A stretch of 64,000 nucleotides of DNA from Nocardia anaemiae NBRC 100462 (GCF_001612725.1 NZ_BDAZ01000041.1:85491-149490); one strand, 5' to 3'. Positions 22,947 to 31,659 are shown, numbered from the stretch's first letter. Numbers and translations: made by a program. Notes: generated by a model not told the origin, from the sequence alone.

Positions 22947-24743
22947 GTGGCACTCGGAGACGGCATCCGCCGCAATATCGCATCGGTCGATCCCGCCGAA
23001 CGGGCAATGCTTCGCGACGCGCTCATCGAACTCAACAAACGCAAGTTCGCGGGCAGCCGCACGGATACACCGGCGCCCGGCGGGGTGAGCTGGTGGTTCA
23101 AGCAGGATGAAATCCATCAGGCGACACATGTGCACGGTGGCCCGGAATTCCTTCCGTGGCACCGCGTGATCGTCAACGAAATGGAGAAAATGCTTCGACA
23201 GATAAATCCCCTGCTGTCGCTGCACTACTGGGATTGGACACAGGATCCGCGCGCGATCCCGAACGCGAATCTCGGCAATGGATCGACCGGGACGCTCAAC
23301 CTGTTCACCAGCGATTTCATGGGCTACGGGGGCTCAACTTATGCACCCGTCGGCAAGCCGTGGCGGGAGGCGGGTTTCTACGATCCGGATGCGGTGCACT
23401 TCCGCGACGACAGCGTGGACGCGCAAAATAACAATCCAGCCGATCCGCCGCGGGCGTTGAACCGGCGGATCTTCGGCTCGCATGCTTCGGCGCGCCGGGA
23501 CGCGGATGTCCTTGCCGCTCCGAATTACCCGAACATGTGCGAGATGCTCGAGCGAACCCACGATGAAATGCACGGGTTCGTCTCCATGGGCGGCTTCCAT
23601 ATCTCGTTCCGCGACCCGTTCGTATTTCTGCTGCACTCCAATGTCGATCGCCTGTTCGCGGGCTGGCAGACCGACCCGGCGCACCGAGAGCGACTGGAAC
23701 CCGGCAAGGTGTACGGCTCGGAGACGGCGGGCTTCGCCGACCAGCACGTCGAGCCATGGTCGACCGGTCGCTCGGTCGACACGCTCCACCAGGAACACTT
23801 CACACGGCCGTGGTACGCGCCGGAACGGGAGGGAGTTCCATTCACCTACAAGCACCCCTCCGTCGTCTACCCGCCCAGTTACGACACCAACCGGGGCAGC
23901 ACCGCGCCGCGGGGGACCTGCACGATCCAGCAGAAGTACAACCGCCGCTTCTTGGACGCCTACACCTCCGGGGACAAGAACTACGCCGTCGTGACCCGCA
24001 CCGTCCAGGACGACGACAGCCAACGCTGGGTTCTGACTCCGATCGGCACGGTGTACACCGTGCGGCAGAAGAGCGGCAACCGTTTCCTGGACGCCCACGA
24101 ATCGTCGGCGAACAACTTCGCGGCATTTACCCGAAATAAGGAATTCAATGACACCCAATGCTGGGTGTTCTGGCGGACCCCCGACGATGCCGACGCCGTG
24201 ACTATCCAGCAGGTGAGCAGCGGTCGCTTCCTCGACGCCTACGAGTCGACGCACGACTTCGCGGCGGTGACCCGGCCGGAGCAGGCCGACAACAGCCAGC
24301 GCTGGACCCTGCGCGCTCATGCCGGGGGCTCGTACTCTTTGCAGCAGAAGAGCACCGGCCGTTTTCTGGATGCGCAGACCGCCGGGGACTTCGCGGCGGT
24401 CACCCGGCCCGCCCAGAACAACGACACGCAGCGCTGGGTCCTCGACCAGGTGGGCGTCGTGTACACGATCCAACATCAGCACAACGACCGATTCCTCGAC
24501 GCGTATACCACAGCGGAGCAGGATTTCGCGCTGGTGACCCGTTCCCGGCAGGCCAACGATAGTCAGCGGTGGCTGGTCCGGCCGCTCAGCAACGACACCT
24601 TCACGATCCAACAGCTGAACAGCGGCCGCTTCGTCGATGCCTACACATCGTCGTCGCACGACTTCGCCGCGGTCACCCGCGACGTTCTGCTATGGACCGA
24701 TGACACCCAACGGTGGGTGATCCGCACAGTGCCACCGCGGTGA
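22947..24743 (+). CDS. Tyrosinase-family copper enzyme with six ricin-type QxW repeats
   Basis: The 598-residue protein starts best at GTG 22947, which has AGGAGA six bases upstream. An open frame reaches back to 22791 but is poor in RBS. Residues 1-300 are a tyrosinase domain: CuA region HVHGGPEFLPWH (H63, H72, with H57 as possible first ligand) and CuB region THDEMH ... FLLHSNVDRLF. Residues about 318-598 are six repeats of 45-47 residues, each with RFLDAY-type and QRW or QCW motifs, i.e. two ricin B-type beta-trefoils. There is no signal peptide and no melC1-like caddie gene beside it. The enzyme could oxidise phenols on a glycan- or polymer-bound substrate. Confidence 0.87.
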   Translation: MALGDGIRRNIASVDPAERAMLRDALIELNKRKFAGSRTDTPAPGGVSWWFKQDEIHQATHVHGGPEFLPWHRVIVNEMEKMLRQINPLLSLHYWDWTQDPRAIPNANLGNGSTGTLNLFTSDFMGYGGSTYAPVGKPWREAGFYDPDAVHFRDDSVDAQNNNPADPPRALNRRIFGSHASARRDADVLAAPNYPNMCEMLERTHDEMHGFVSMGGFHISFRDPFVFLLHSNVDRLFAGWQTDPAHRERLEPGKVYGSETAGFADQHVEPWSTGRSVDTLHQEHFTRPWYAPEREGVPFTYKHPSVVYPPSYDTNRGSTAPRGTCTIQQKYNRRFLDAYTSGDKNYAVVTRTVQDDDSQRWVLTPIGTVYTVRQKSGNRFLDAHESSANNFAAFTRNKEFNDTQCWVFWRTPDDADAVTIQQVSSGRFLDAYESTHDFAAVTRPEQADNSQRWTLRAHAGGSYSLQQKSTGRFLDAQTAGDFAAVTRPAQNNDTQRWVLDQVGVVYTIQHQHNDRFLDAYTTAEQDFALVTRSRQANDSQRWLVRPLSNDTFTIQQLNSGRFVDAYTSSSHDFAAVTRDVLLWTDDTQRWVIRTVPPR

Positions 24744-24778
24744 CCGATCGACACCTCGCGGCATACGACTCGCACGTC

Positions 24779-24808
24779 GACCGGCATGGATGGGATTCCA
24801 TGCCGGTC
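24779..24808. terminator. Hairpin terminator between tyrosinase and TetR genes
   Basis: GACCGGCATGGA and TCCATGCCGGTC form a perfect 12-bp stem with a 6-base loop. It lies 35 bases after the tyrosinase stop, and a convergent TetR gene ends at 24910. A U-tract is absent, as is common in actinobacteria. Confidence 0.6.
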
Positions 24809-24909
24809 GGCGTACTTCGGCCATCAGTGCGGTGCGACGGTTGCGGTGGTTGCGGGCAGCGACGTGCAGGTATGGCTCCGGGACGAGGCGGTACCGGATG
24901 GAACCTGGA

Positions 24910-25614
24910 TCAGCCGGTCGGCCGCCGGGCCTGGTTCACGGCCGCGAGCGAGGTGAAGATCGGGGTGTCCGGATCGGCCGAGATGCCCTGGCGGCGCAGG
25001 AATCCGTCGATCAGACCCCAGACGAATTCGGTTGCCTGGCCGACGAATTCGGCCGTGCCATCGGGATGGCGGGGATCCGCGTCACCCAGCCAGAGGTCGG
25101 TGATCGCGACGACGACGCCGACGACCGCGCTAGCCAGGTAATCGATGCCGGTGGCATCGATCGGAATGGATTCGGCGATCTCACGCGCCTGCCCGGCGAC
25201 TCGCCGGGCGGCCGCGCGGCCGAGATCGATCTGCGGTACCGAACTGTCCGCTTGCTGGGTGAGGTGCGCCTGCCCGAGGAAGCGAAAAACATTGGGATGC
25301 TGGACAATACTGTCGGCATAACCGGTGAGCACGCGGCGCAGCGCGACCCGCGGCGGTTGCAGCATCAGCGTCAGATCGTTGCCCGCACCGGCCGCAACCG
25401 ATCCGGCCATCCGGTCACCGATTTCGGTGTAGAGATCGGCCTTATCGGCGAACTGGCGGTACAGGCGCGGTTTGGTGATCCCGGCCTCGCGGGCGATGTC
25501 GTCCATGCTCGGGCGCGGACCGTCCCGGTCGATCACCCGAATGGCGGCGTCGACGATCCCCTCCCGGGTGATCGTCCGCGGCGCCGATCTGGGAGATCTG
25601 TCCGAACGGGGCAT
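24910..25614 (-). CDS. TetR-family regulator divergent from an alpha/beta-hydrolase
   Basis: The 234-residue protein starts at ATG 25614; an in-frame start at 25626 is possible. The HTH occupies about 20-65 (GIVDAAIRVIDRDG; DDIAREAGITKPRLYRQF). The C-terminal domain matches the type that controls divergent oxidoreductase/hydrolase genes in mycobacteria. Two identical 13-bp palindromes flank the divergent promoters (25631-25643, 25750-25762), the expected autoregulatory operators. Confidence 0.87.
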   Translation of the reverse strand: MPRSDRSPRSAPRTITREGIVDAAIRVIDRDGPRPSMDDIAREAGITKPRLYRQFADKADLYTEIGDRMAGSVAAGAGNDLTLMLQPPRVALRRVLTGYADSIVQHPNVFRFLGQAHLTQQADSSVPQIDLGRAAARRVAGQAREIAESIPIDATGIDYLASAVVGVVVAITDLWLGDADPRHPDGTAEFVGQATEFVWGLIDGFLRRQGISADPDTPIFTSLAAVNQARRPTG

Positions 25615-25630
25615 GGTGCGGAGCATACAC

Positions 25631-25643
25631 GTACCGGCGGTAC
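25631..25643. promoter_or_regulatory. TetR operator copy 1
   Basis: GTACCGGCGGTAC is a perfect palindrome of two 6-base arms around one base, 16 bases upstream of the TetR ATG. An identical copy occurs 119 bp away, with shared flanking CAC. Confidence 0.7.
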
Positions 25644-25749
25644 GCCATGTTCAGCCGAGACTTCGCCGGAATATGGGTGACCGACCTCATAGCTGGTGGC
25701 GGTTTCGACCCATTGATTCGGGTAATACGTACTGTCAGTATCGGATCAC

Positions 25750-25762
25750 GTACCGGCGGTAC
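25750..25762. promoter_or_regulatory. TetR operator copy 2
   Basis: This is the second exact copy of GTACCGGCGGTAC, 34 bases before the hydrolase ATG. Two identical sites in one divergent gap are strong evidence of a local regulator site. Confidence 0.7.
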
Positions 25763-25796
25763 ACGCAGCACCCAGCGCATCGATCGAGGCAAGCAG

Positions 25797-26732
25797 ATGA
25801 CCGAACAGCTCGATTCCCCCGACCCGACCGGCATCCAGCGCCCACACCGCCGGTCCACGGTGGCTGGCGCGAATGGCGAGTTGGCCGTGTTCGAATGGGG
25901 CGAGCGCGGTGCCGAGCCGCTCGTCTTGGTGCACGGCCTGTCCGATACCCATCTGGTCTGGTCCGCGGTGGCGACGCTGCTCGCCGACGGCTTCCGTGTC
26001 ATTGCCTACGACGTGCGCGGACATGGCGAATCGACGAAAGCCGATGTGCCGCAGGACTATCGACTCGATCACCTGGCCGATGATTTCTTCGCGCTCATCG
26101 ATGCGATCAGCCCGAAGCGGCCGGTGCACGTCTGCGGACACGGCTGGGGTGCGGTGCAAGCATGGGAGGCGGTCTGTGATCCGCGCGCCAATACCCGGAT
26201 CGCCTCGTTCACCGCCGTCGCGGGGCCGAATCTCGATCACGTCGGCATGACACTGCGCGAATTGGCGGGCCGACCGCGCCGAGCGCTGGAGCTGATCGCC
26301 GACCGGAAATTCTGGCGGCACGGGGTCGGAACGGCCCAGACCGCAGCGCGACGGATCGCCTATCCGCCGCGGGTGCGTACCTGGTTGATCGAACAGCTCG
26401 GCGGCGTCGCCCGCGCATACGCGCCGATCGCCCCGACCTGGCGCACGGATCTGGCCGCTGGCGCACGGATCGCCGTGGCCAATCTGCCGCATCATCTGCT
26501 GTGGCCGCGTGTGCGCAGCACCGCGGTGCCGGTGCAGCTCGTCGTGGACACCACCGATGTGCTGGTGCCACCATTCCTCTACTACGGCAGCGCACGGTGG
26601 GTGGATCGGTTGTGGCGCTGCCCGATTCCCGCCGATCACTGGCTGCCGGTGACCGAGCCGCTGCTCGTCGCCGAGGCCATCGCGAACTTCGTCGAGGATC
26701 TGCGCGCGGCGAACACCAGCATCCCGCAATGA
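25797..26732 (+). CDS. Alpha/beta-hydrolase-fold protein lacking a nucleophile
   Basis: The 311-residue protein has the epoxide-hydrolase-like layout: LVLVHGLSDTHLVW, YDVRGHGES, then the nucleophile elbow, a cap domain and a C-terminal His (ADHW). The elbow reads CGHGWGA (114-119), so Gly116 sits where Ser or Asp should be; canonical elbows are GHSxG or GHDWG. The protein may be non-hydrolytic or use another residue. It resembles the hydrolase half of EphD-type proteins, which carry Asp there. Expression is probably controlled by the divergent TetR. Confidence 0.8.
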   Translation: MTEQLDSPDPTGIQRPHRRSTVAGANGELAVFEWGERGAEPLVLVHGLSDTHLVWSAVATLLADGFRVIAYDVRGHGESTKADVPQDYRLDHLADDFFALIDAISPKRPVHVCGHGWGAVQAWEAVCDPRANTRIASFTAVAGPNLDHVGMTLRELAGRPRRALELIADRKFWRHGVGTAQTAARRIAYPPRVRTWLIEQLGGVARAYAPIAPTWRTDLAAGARIAVANLPHHLLWPRVRSTAVPVQLVVDTTDVLVPPFLYYGSARWVDRLWRCPIPADHWLPVTEPLLVAEAIANFVEDLRAANTSIPQ

Positions 26733-26793
26733 CCGCGTAGGTCCCACCAGCGTTGGGTGGCAGGGAAATCCGACGGGGTGGTACTTTGCGCGC

Positions 26794-28035
26794 ATGACCG
26801 GACCGGGGGAACAACAGAATCAGCCCAACGACGCATGGTGGGCCCAGCAACAGCCTCAGCAGGGACCGCAGTATTCGCAATCGGATCCGACGATGGTCGG
26901 ACAGCCGGGTTATCAGCTGCCATCGCAGCCCTCGGTTCCGGTGGTGGAACCGCAAGGCCCGGCGGAGCAGCAGCCCGCCGATCCCACGATGGTGCGGCAG
27001 CCGTTCGATCAGCCGGGGGCCGCGCCCACCGCGTCCGGGACCGGATATCAGCAACCGGGACATCACCAGTCCTCGCCGGGATATCCACAGCCGGTGCAAC
27101 CGCAGGCCGCACCCGGATTCCAGCAGGCCGGAGCACCACAAGCCGCACCCGGATTCCAGCAGGCCGGAGCACCACAAGCCGCACCCGGATTCCAGCAGGC
27201 CGGAGCATCAGCACCGGGATTCTCGCAGCCTGGGTTCCAGCAACCCGGATTCGAGCAGCCCGCACCCGGATTCCCGCAGGGCGCACCGGGTTTCCAACAG
27301 CCCGGATACCAGCAGCCCGGCGGATTCCAACCTGCGCCCGGGTACCAGCAACCGCCCAGATCCGGTGGCAAAGGTTGGCTTTGGGCGCTCGGCGCGGTTG
27401 TGGTCACCTCCGCGGTGTGGGCGGGCGCGATGTTCGCGATCGGCGCCTTCGACGCGGGCAAGGCCGATATCAGCAAGGATGCCGATCTGCGCGGCTACAA
27501 GTATGTCGACAACCTCTGCGACCTCACCGACACCTCGCCCTACACCAGCGCGGGCTTCACGCTGTCGAAAACCGATTCCTCGGGCAAGACCTATCCGAAG
27601 CACGACGGTTCCAAGCACGCCGCCGTCGATACGATGGGGTGCGACGTCCGCCTCACCCCGCCCGGTTCGACCGAGAAGTACGACTACGCCGCCATTTACA
27701 CCAGCGCGCAGGTGCACAAGCAGACCAATCCGGGACCGGAATTCACCGCGTCGTACGAGACCTGGACCCAGAGCGAATACGGCAAGGACGCGAAGGTCGA
27801 CAAGATCTCCGGACTCGGCGACGAGGCGTATGTGATCACCGGTAAGCACAAGTCGGACGATCCGACGGCAGATGTCTCACTGGCCATGCGCGACGGCTGG
27901 ACCACCTACCACATCAGCTGGTCGCAGTATTCGTCCAGTTCGTCGAAGTCCTCGAGCAAGATCCTCAGCGCGTCCGAGGTCACCGATCTGCTGAAGAAGA
28001 CGGCCACCTCGACGATGAGCAAGCTGCGCAAATAG
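26794..28035 (+). CDS. Pro/Gln-rich membrane-anchored protein with extracytoplasmic domain
   Basis: The 413-residue protein has an N-terminal 190-residue low-complexity segment rich in Gln, Pro, Gly and Phe, built on PGFQQ-type repeats and partly exact 36-bp tandem repeats. A single membrane helix follows at about 194-216 (WLWALGAVVVTSAVWAGAMF), and then an extracytoplasmic domain (about 217-413) with two Cys and many Lys/Ser/Thr/Tyr. This organisation is common in Nocardia and mycobacterial envelope proteins of unknown function. There is no signal peptide, so it is a type II anchor with cytoplasmic repeats. Confidence 0.65.
   Translation: MTGPGEQQNQPNDAWWAQQQPQQGPQYSQSDPTMVGQPGYQLPSQPSVPVVEPQGPAEQQPADPTMVRQPFDQPGAAPTASGTGYQQPGHHQSSPGYPQPVQPQAAPGFQQAGAPQAAPGFQQAGAPQAAPGFQQAGASAPGFSQPGFQQPGFEQPAPGFPQGAPGFQQPGYQQPGGFQPAPGYQQPPRSGGKGWLWALGAVVVTSAVWAGAMFAIGAFDAGKADISKDADLRGYKYVDNLCDLTDTSPYTSAGFTLSKTDSSGKTYPKHDGSKHAAVDTMGCDVRLTPPGSTEKYDYAAIYTSAQVHKQTNPGPEFTASYETWTQSEYGKDAKVDKISGLGDEAYVITGKHKSDDPTADVSLAMRDGWTTYHISWSQYSSSSSKSSSKILSASEVTDLLKKTATSTMSKLRK
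27106..27207 (+). repeat. 36-bp tandem repeat, about 2.8 copies
   Basis: Two identical 36-bp units (27106-27141 and 27142-27177) and a partial third encode AAPGFQQAGAPQ. They lie inside the Pro/Gln-rich gene and are in frame, so copy-number change would alter the protein by 12-residue steps. Confidence 0.85.
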
Positions 28036-28139
28036 GTGGCATTCGATCGGTGCCGGACGGCCCGCGCCGACCGGCCCACACTCGAATGCGACAATTACTG
28101 GGTCAACCTCCAGTTCACGAAGGACAAACCCGCATTCCG

Positions 28140-29609
28140 ATGGTCGAGAAAACCGCGTCGACGTCTACCGCACCAGCGCCGAGCGGCACCGCCATCGACC
28201 CCGATGAGCTGGCGATCTGCCTGCGGGTGCTGGAGCAGGCCGGGCAGTTGGACAAGGACGATCCGGCGTCGGTCACGGTGCAGCGCGCCGTCGGCCATAT
28301 GTTCAAGAAGCTGAAGCAGCGCAAGCGAACCGAGGCAAGGGATGCGGTCGCCGAGGCGGACCGGGCGGTGGTCGCGGCCACCGCGACCGGTTCGCCGAAT
28401 CGGATCGATGACGAAACCGCGGGCATTCCGCTGACCTCGAATGCGGCGGGCGCGAGCGCGGGCACGCTGGTCCGGCCGCGGCCCTGCTACATCTGCAAGC
28501 AGCGCTATACCCGGGTCGACGCGTTCTACCACCAGCTGTGCCCGGACTGCGCGGCCAGCAGCCACGTCAAACGGGACGCCCGTACCGATCTCACCGGACG
28601 GCGCGCCCTGCTGACCGGCGGTCGCGCCAAGATCGGCATGTATATCGCACTGCGACTACTGCGCGACGGTGCGCATACCACCATCACCACCCGCTTCCCG
28701 AACGACGCGATCCGCCGTTTCGCCGCCATGGACGACAGCGCCGACTGGCTGCACCGACTGCGCATCGTCGGCATCGATCTGCGGGATCCGGCCCAGGTCG
28801 TCGCGCTCGCCGATGACGTCGCGGCGCAGGGACCGCTCGATATCCTCATCAACAATGCCGCCCAGACCGTGCGCCGTTCCCCCGGTGCGTACAGCGCGCT
28901 GGTCGAGGCCGAATCCGGCCCGCTGCCCGCGGGTGCGCTGCCGGATGTGGTGACCTTCGGCAAGACCATGCAGGCGCATCCGACCGCACTCACCGCATCC
29001 CTGACCCCGACGCTGTCCTCGGCCGATGTGGCGGAGCTGGCGTTGGTCGCGGGATCGGCCACACCGGAACGCATTTCCCGCGGTATCGCCATCGACGCCG
29101 GTGGTCTGGTGCCGGATCTGGCGCACACGAACAGCTGGGTGCAAACCGTCGCCGAGGTGGATCCCACCGAACTGCTCGAGGTCCAGCTGTGCAATTCGGT
29201 GGCGCCGTTCATTCTGGTTTCCCGGCTGCGCCCGGCCATGGCCGCCGCCGCGGCCCGCCGCAAATACGTCGTGAACGTTTCCGCCATGGAGGGCCAGTTC
29301 TCCCGCGCGTACAAGGGCGCGGGCCACCCCCACACGAATATGGCCAAGGCCGCGCTGAACATGTTGACCCGCACCAGCGCCCGCGAAATGTTCGAACAGG
29401 ACGCCATCCTCATGACCGCCGTCGACACCGGCTGGATCACCGACGAGCGCCCGCACTACACCAAGCTCCGCCTCGCCGAAGAGGGCTTCCACGCGCCCCT
29501 GGACCTGGTGGACGGCGCCGCCCGCGTCTACGACCCGATCGTCCAGGGCGAAACCGGCACCGACCTCTTCGGCTGCTTCCTCAAGGATTACCAGCCCTCG
29601 CCCTGGTAA
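28140..29609 (+). CDS. Short-chain dehydrogenase-like protein with zinc-ribbon N-domain
   Basis: The 489-residue protein starts at ATG 28140. Residues 20-80 are helical; 112-140 hold a four-Cys pair (CYIC, C116/C119, and CPDC, C134/C137), a probable Zn ribbon. Residues 150-489 are SDR-like: TGGRAKIG in place of TGxxxGIG, then ILINNAAQT and VVNVSAME. The catalytic YxxxK is not visible: the Lys in HTNMAKAA has Thr at the Tyr position, and the nearest Tyr is at RAYKG. It may therefore be a non-catalytic or divergent dehydrogenase. An insertion of about 60 residues lies between the INNAA and catalytic strands. Confidence 0.8.
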   Translation: MVEKTASTSTAPAPSGTAIDPDELAICLRVLEQAGQLDKDDPASVTVQRAVGHMFKKLKQRKRTEARDAVAEADRAVVAATATGSPNRIDDETAGIPLTSNAAGASAGTLVRPRPCYICKQRYTRVDAFYHQLCPDCAASSHVKRDARTDLTGRRALLTGGRAKIGMYIALRLLRDGAHTTITTRFPNDAIRRFAAMDDSADWLHRLRIVGIDLRDPAQVVALADDVAAQGPLDILINNAAQTVRRSPGAYSALVEAESGPLPAGALPDVVTFGKTMQAHPTALTASLTPTLSSADVAELALVAGSATPERISRGIAIDAGGLVPDLAHTNSWVQTVAEVDPTELLEVQLCNSVAPFILVSRLRPAMAAAAARRKYVVNVSAMEGQFSRAYKGAGHPHTNMAKAALNMLTRTSAREMFEQDAILMTAVDTGWITDERPHYTKLRLAEEGFHAPLDLVDGAARVYDPIVQGETGTDLFGCFLKDYQPSPW

Positions 29610-29640
29610 TCGGTGCGGGGCCCAGCGCTACGCTGGGCAT

Positions 29641-30030
29641 ATGGTGTATCGGCTGCTGGCCGACGCCACTGCCGCGGTGCATTTCGTATTCGTGGCGTAT
29701 GTGGTGGTCGGCGGGTTCCTGGCGTGGCGGTGGCCACGCACCATCTGGCTGCATCTGATCGCGTTCGGGTGGGGATTCAGTACGGTGCTGCTCGGATTCG
29801 ATTGTCCGCTCACGTATTTGGAGAATTGGGCGCGGCATCGGGCCGGAGTGGCCGGGCTGCCCCCGAGCGGGTTCATCGACCATTATCTGACGGGAGTGAT
29901 CTACCCGGAGAACGCGCTCGGGTTGGTGCGCGTGCTGGTAGCGGTGTGCGTGCTGGTGTCGTGGGTGGGCTATGCGTGGAGGGTTCGGGCGATGAGGTCG
30001 GCAACCTCGGAGACCTTCTCGTCCAGGTAG
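29641..30030 (+). CDS. DUF2784 membrane protein
   Basis: The 129-residue protein has three hydrophobic helices (about 10-30, 36-52, 96-118) and conserved FxxDCPLTxLE and HYLTGVIYPE motifs, a DUF2784 signature. Function unknown. Its last 61 bases overlap the 3' end of the convergent thioesterase gene. Confidence 0.85.
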   Translation: MVYRLLADATAAVHFVFVAYVVVGGFLAWRWPRTIWLHLIAFGWGFSTVLLGFDCPLTYLENWARHRAGVAGLPPSGFIDHYLTGVIYPENALGLVRVLVAVCVLVSWVGYAWRVRAMRSATSETFSSR

Positions 30031-30728
30031 AAGTGACCGCCGGGAAAGACGGTGTGGTCGAAGGAACCGGTGGTGTGCTCACGCCATTGCTCGGCCTGCT
30101 CCGGCGTCATCGTCGGGTCCTCGGTGCTGACCAGGGCCGACACTGTGCACGACAGCGGGACGCCCTGGCTATAACGGTAGGTCTCGATGGCCTGATAATC
30201 ACTGCGCACCGCGGGCAGTACCAGTTCGGCAAGACTCGGTTCGTCGCGCAGGATCTGGATGGACGCGGGATCGGTCGCCAGGCGCTCCAGATCACCGATC
30301 AGATCGTCATCCGACCCGAGATGCAGGCGGCCCGGCTCGACGAAGGTCGGTGCGGGACGGCCGGATACGAACAGCGCGGCGAGCGGTTGCCCCTTGCCTT
30401 CCAGGCGGCGTGCGGTTTCGAAGGCCACGGTCGCGCCCATGCTGTGACCGAACAGTGAAAGCCGTTCCACCGGCCCCTGATTCAGCACCTCGTCCACGAT
30501 CCGATCGACGAGGGTGTCCATATCGCCGATCGTGGGCTCCCCGAGTCGATCCTGCCGACCCGGATACTGCACCGCGGCAACGGCAATGCCATTGTCGAAC
30601 CGTTCGGCCAGTGCCCGATATGCCGTGACCGCTCCCCCACCGGGCGGGAAACACAGCAGTTGATGGCTCGGCTCGGGATGTGCGCGCAACACCCGCAGCC
30701 AGTCCGTCGCGGCAATGGCCTTGCCCAC
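29970..30728 (-). CDS. Type II thioesterase (alpha/beta-hydrolase)
   Basis: The 252-residue protein starts at GTG 30728 with GGAGA upstream. Motifs are LLCFPPGGGAVTAYRAL, YPGRQDR, the elbow GHSMGA with the catalytic Ser and the C-terminal GGHFYL His. Such enzymes remove misloaded acyl groups from NRPS/PKS carrier proteins. No NRPS or PKS is in this window, so its partner lies elsewhere or it is orphaned. Confidence 0.85.
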   Translation of the reverse strand: MGKAIAATDWLRVLRAHPEPSHQLLCFPPGGGAVTAYRALAERFDNGIAVAAVQYPGRQDRLGEPTIGDMDTLVDRIVDEVLNQGPVERLSLFGHSMGATVAFETARRLEGKGQPLAALFVSGRPAPTFVEPGRLHLGSDDDLIGDLERLATDPASIQILRDEPSLAELVLPAVRSDYQAIETYRYSQGVPLSCTVSALVSTEDPTMTPEQAEQWREHTTGSFDHTVFPGGHFYLDEKVSEVADLIARTLHA

Positions 30729-30753
30729 GTTTGTCTCCTTCACCGTCGAAGGT

Positions 30754-31659
30754 TTATCCGAGATATGTGCCGTACCAATCCAGAACCCGCTGCCATGCCT
30801 CGGCGGCCGCGGTCGGGTTGTAGCGAGGTCCGGTGTCGTTGAAGAAGGCGTGGTCCGCATTCGGTGCGACGTAGATTTCGTGGGTGAGGCCCGCCCGGTC
30901 CAGCGCCGCCTCCGCGGTGGGGCGCGAGGCGATCACCCGCTCGTCCCTGGCGGCGTAGATCCCGAGCACCGCCGCCTTCGCGCCGGACAGATCCCCATTC
31001 TCCGGGAATGGGCCGTAAAACGGTGTCGCCGCAGCGAGTTCCGGCGTACCCGAGGCCAGCAGCAACCAGACCAGACCGCCGCCGAAGCAGAAGCCGGTGG
31101 CGCCGATCTTTTGTCCCGGCACCCGCCGTTCCAGCTCGGCGATCCCGGCCCGCAGATCGCCGATGAACTGGTCCGGCGCGATCTTGCCGAGTTCGGCGGT
31201 GGCCGCCGCCGGATCGGTGAAGGCGGCGGTGCCACCGAGTTCGGACAGCAGGTCAACGGCGAGCGCGGAGTATCCAGCGCCCGCGAAACGTCCTGTCACC
31301 GAACGGATATGCTCGGTGAGGCCCTTGTTCTCATGGATGACGAGCACGCCGCCGCGTGGCTGTGGCGCGGCCGCCCATGCGGCTTGTAGCTGACGACCGC
31401 CCGGTCCGGGAAAGGTGATCGCGGTGGCCGCGACTGCGCCGCTGGTACCCGGCGGGGGCGACGAGGCGCCGGGTTTCGAGCCCGTCGACGCGGAATTCGC
31501 CTGGTCGCCGCTGCTGGAGCAGGCGGCGAGCAAGGCGACCGCTGCGGTGGCGCCGACGCCGAGCACCCCTAGTCGGCGCAGTGCTTCCCGGCGGCCGATC
31601 AATCCGTCGGCGTGGTCGGTGGCTATCTCTTCGGCGATATAACGCTGCAGCGGCGTCAT
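30754..31659 (-). CDS. Exported dienelactone-hydrolase-family lipoprotein
   Basis: The 301-residue protein begins with a twin-arginine segment (RREALRRLGVLG) and a lipobox LAAC about residue 48, so it is predicted to be a Tat-exported lipoprotein. The hydrolase domain has IHENKG (Glu), GFCFGG with the catalytic Cys and a terminal His in NADHAFF, the Cys-His-Asp triad of dienelactone hydrolases. It is divergent from the CoA-transferase gene with only a 44-bp gap. Natural substrate unknown. Confidence 0.82.
   Translation of the reverse strand: MTPLQRYIAEEIATDHADGLIGRREALRRLGVLGVGATAAVALLAACSSSGDQANSASTGSKPGASSPPPGTSGAVAATAITFPGPGGRQLQAAWAAAPQPRGGVLVIHENKGLTEHIRSVTGRFAGAGYSALAVDLLSELGGTAAFTDPAAATAELGKIAPDQFIGDLRAGIAELERRVPGQKIGATGFCFGGGLVWLLLASGTPELAAATPFYGPFPENGDLSGAKAAVLGIYAARDERVIASRPTAEAALDRAGLTHEIYVAPNADHAFFNDTGPRYNPTAAAEAWQRVLDWYGTYLG

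Noticed and set aside
29970..30030. 61-bp overlap of DUF2784 and thioesterase genes
   Set aside because: Convergent 3' overlaps of this size are common in compact genomes and both frames are well supported.
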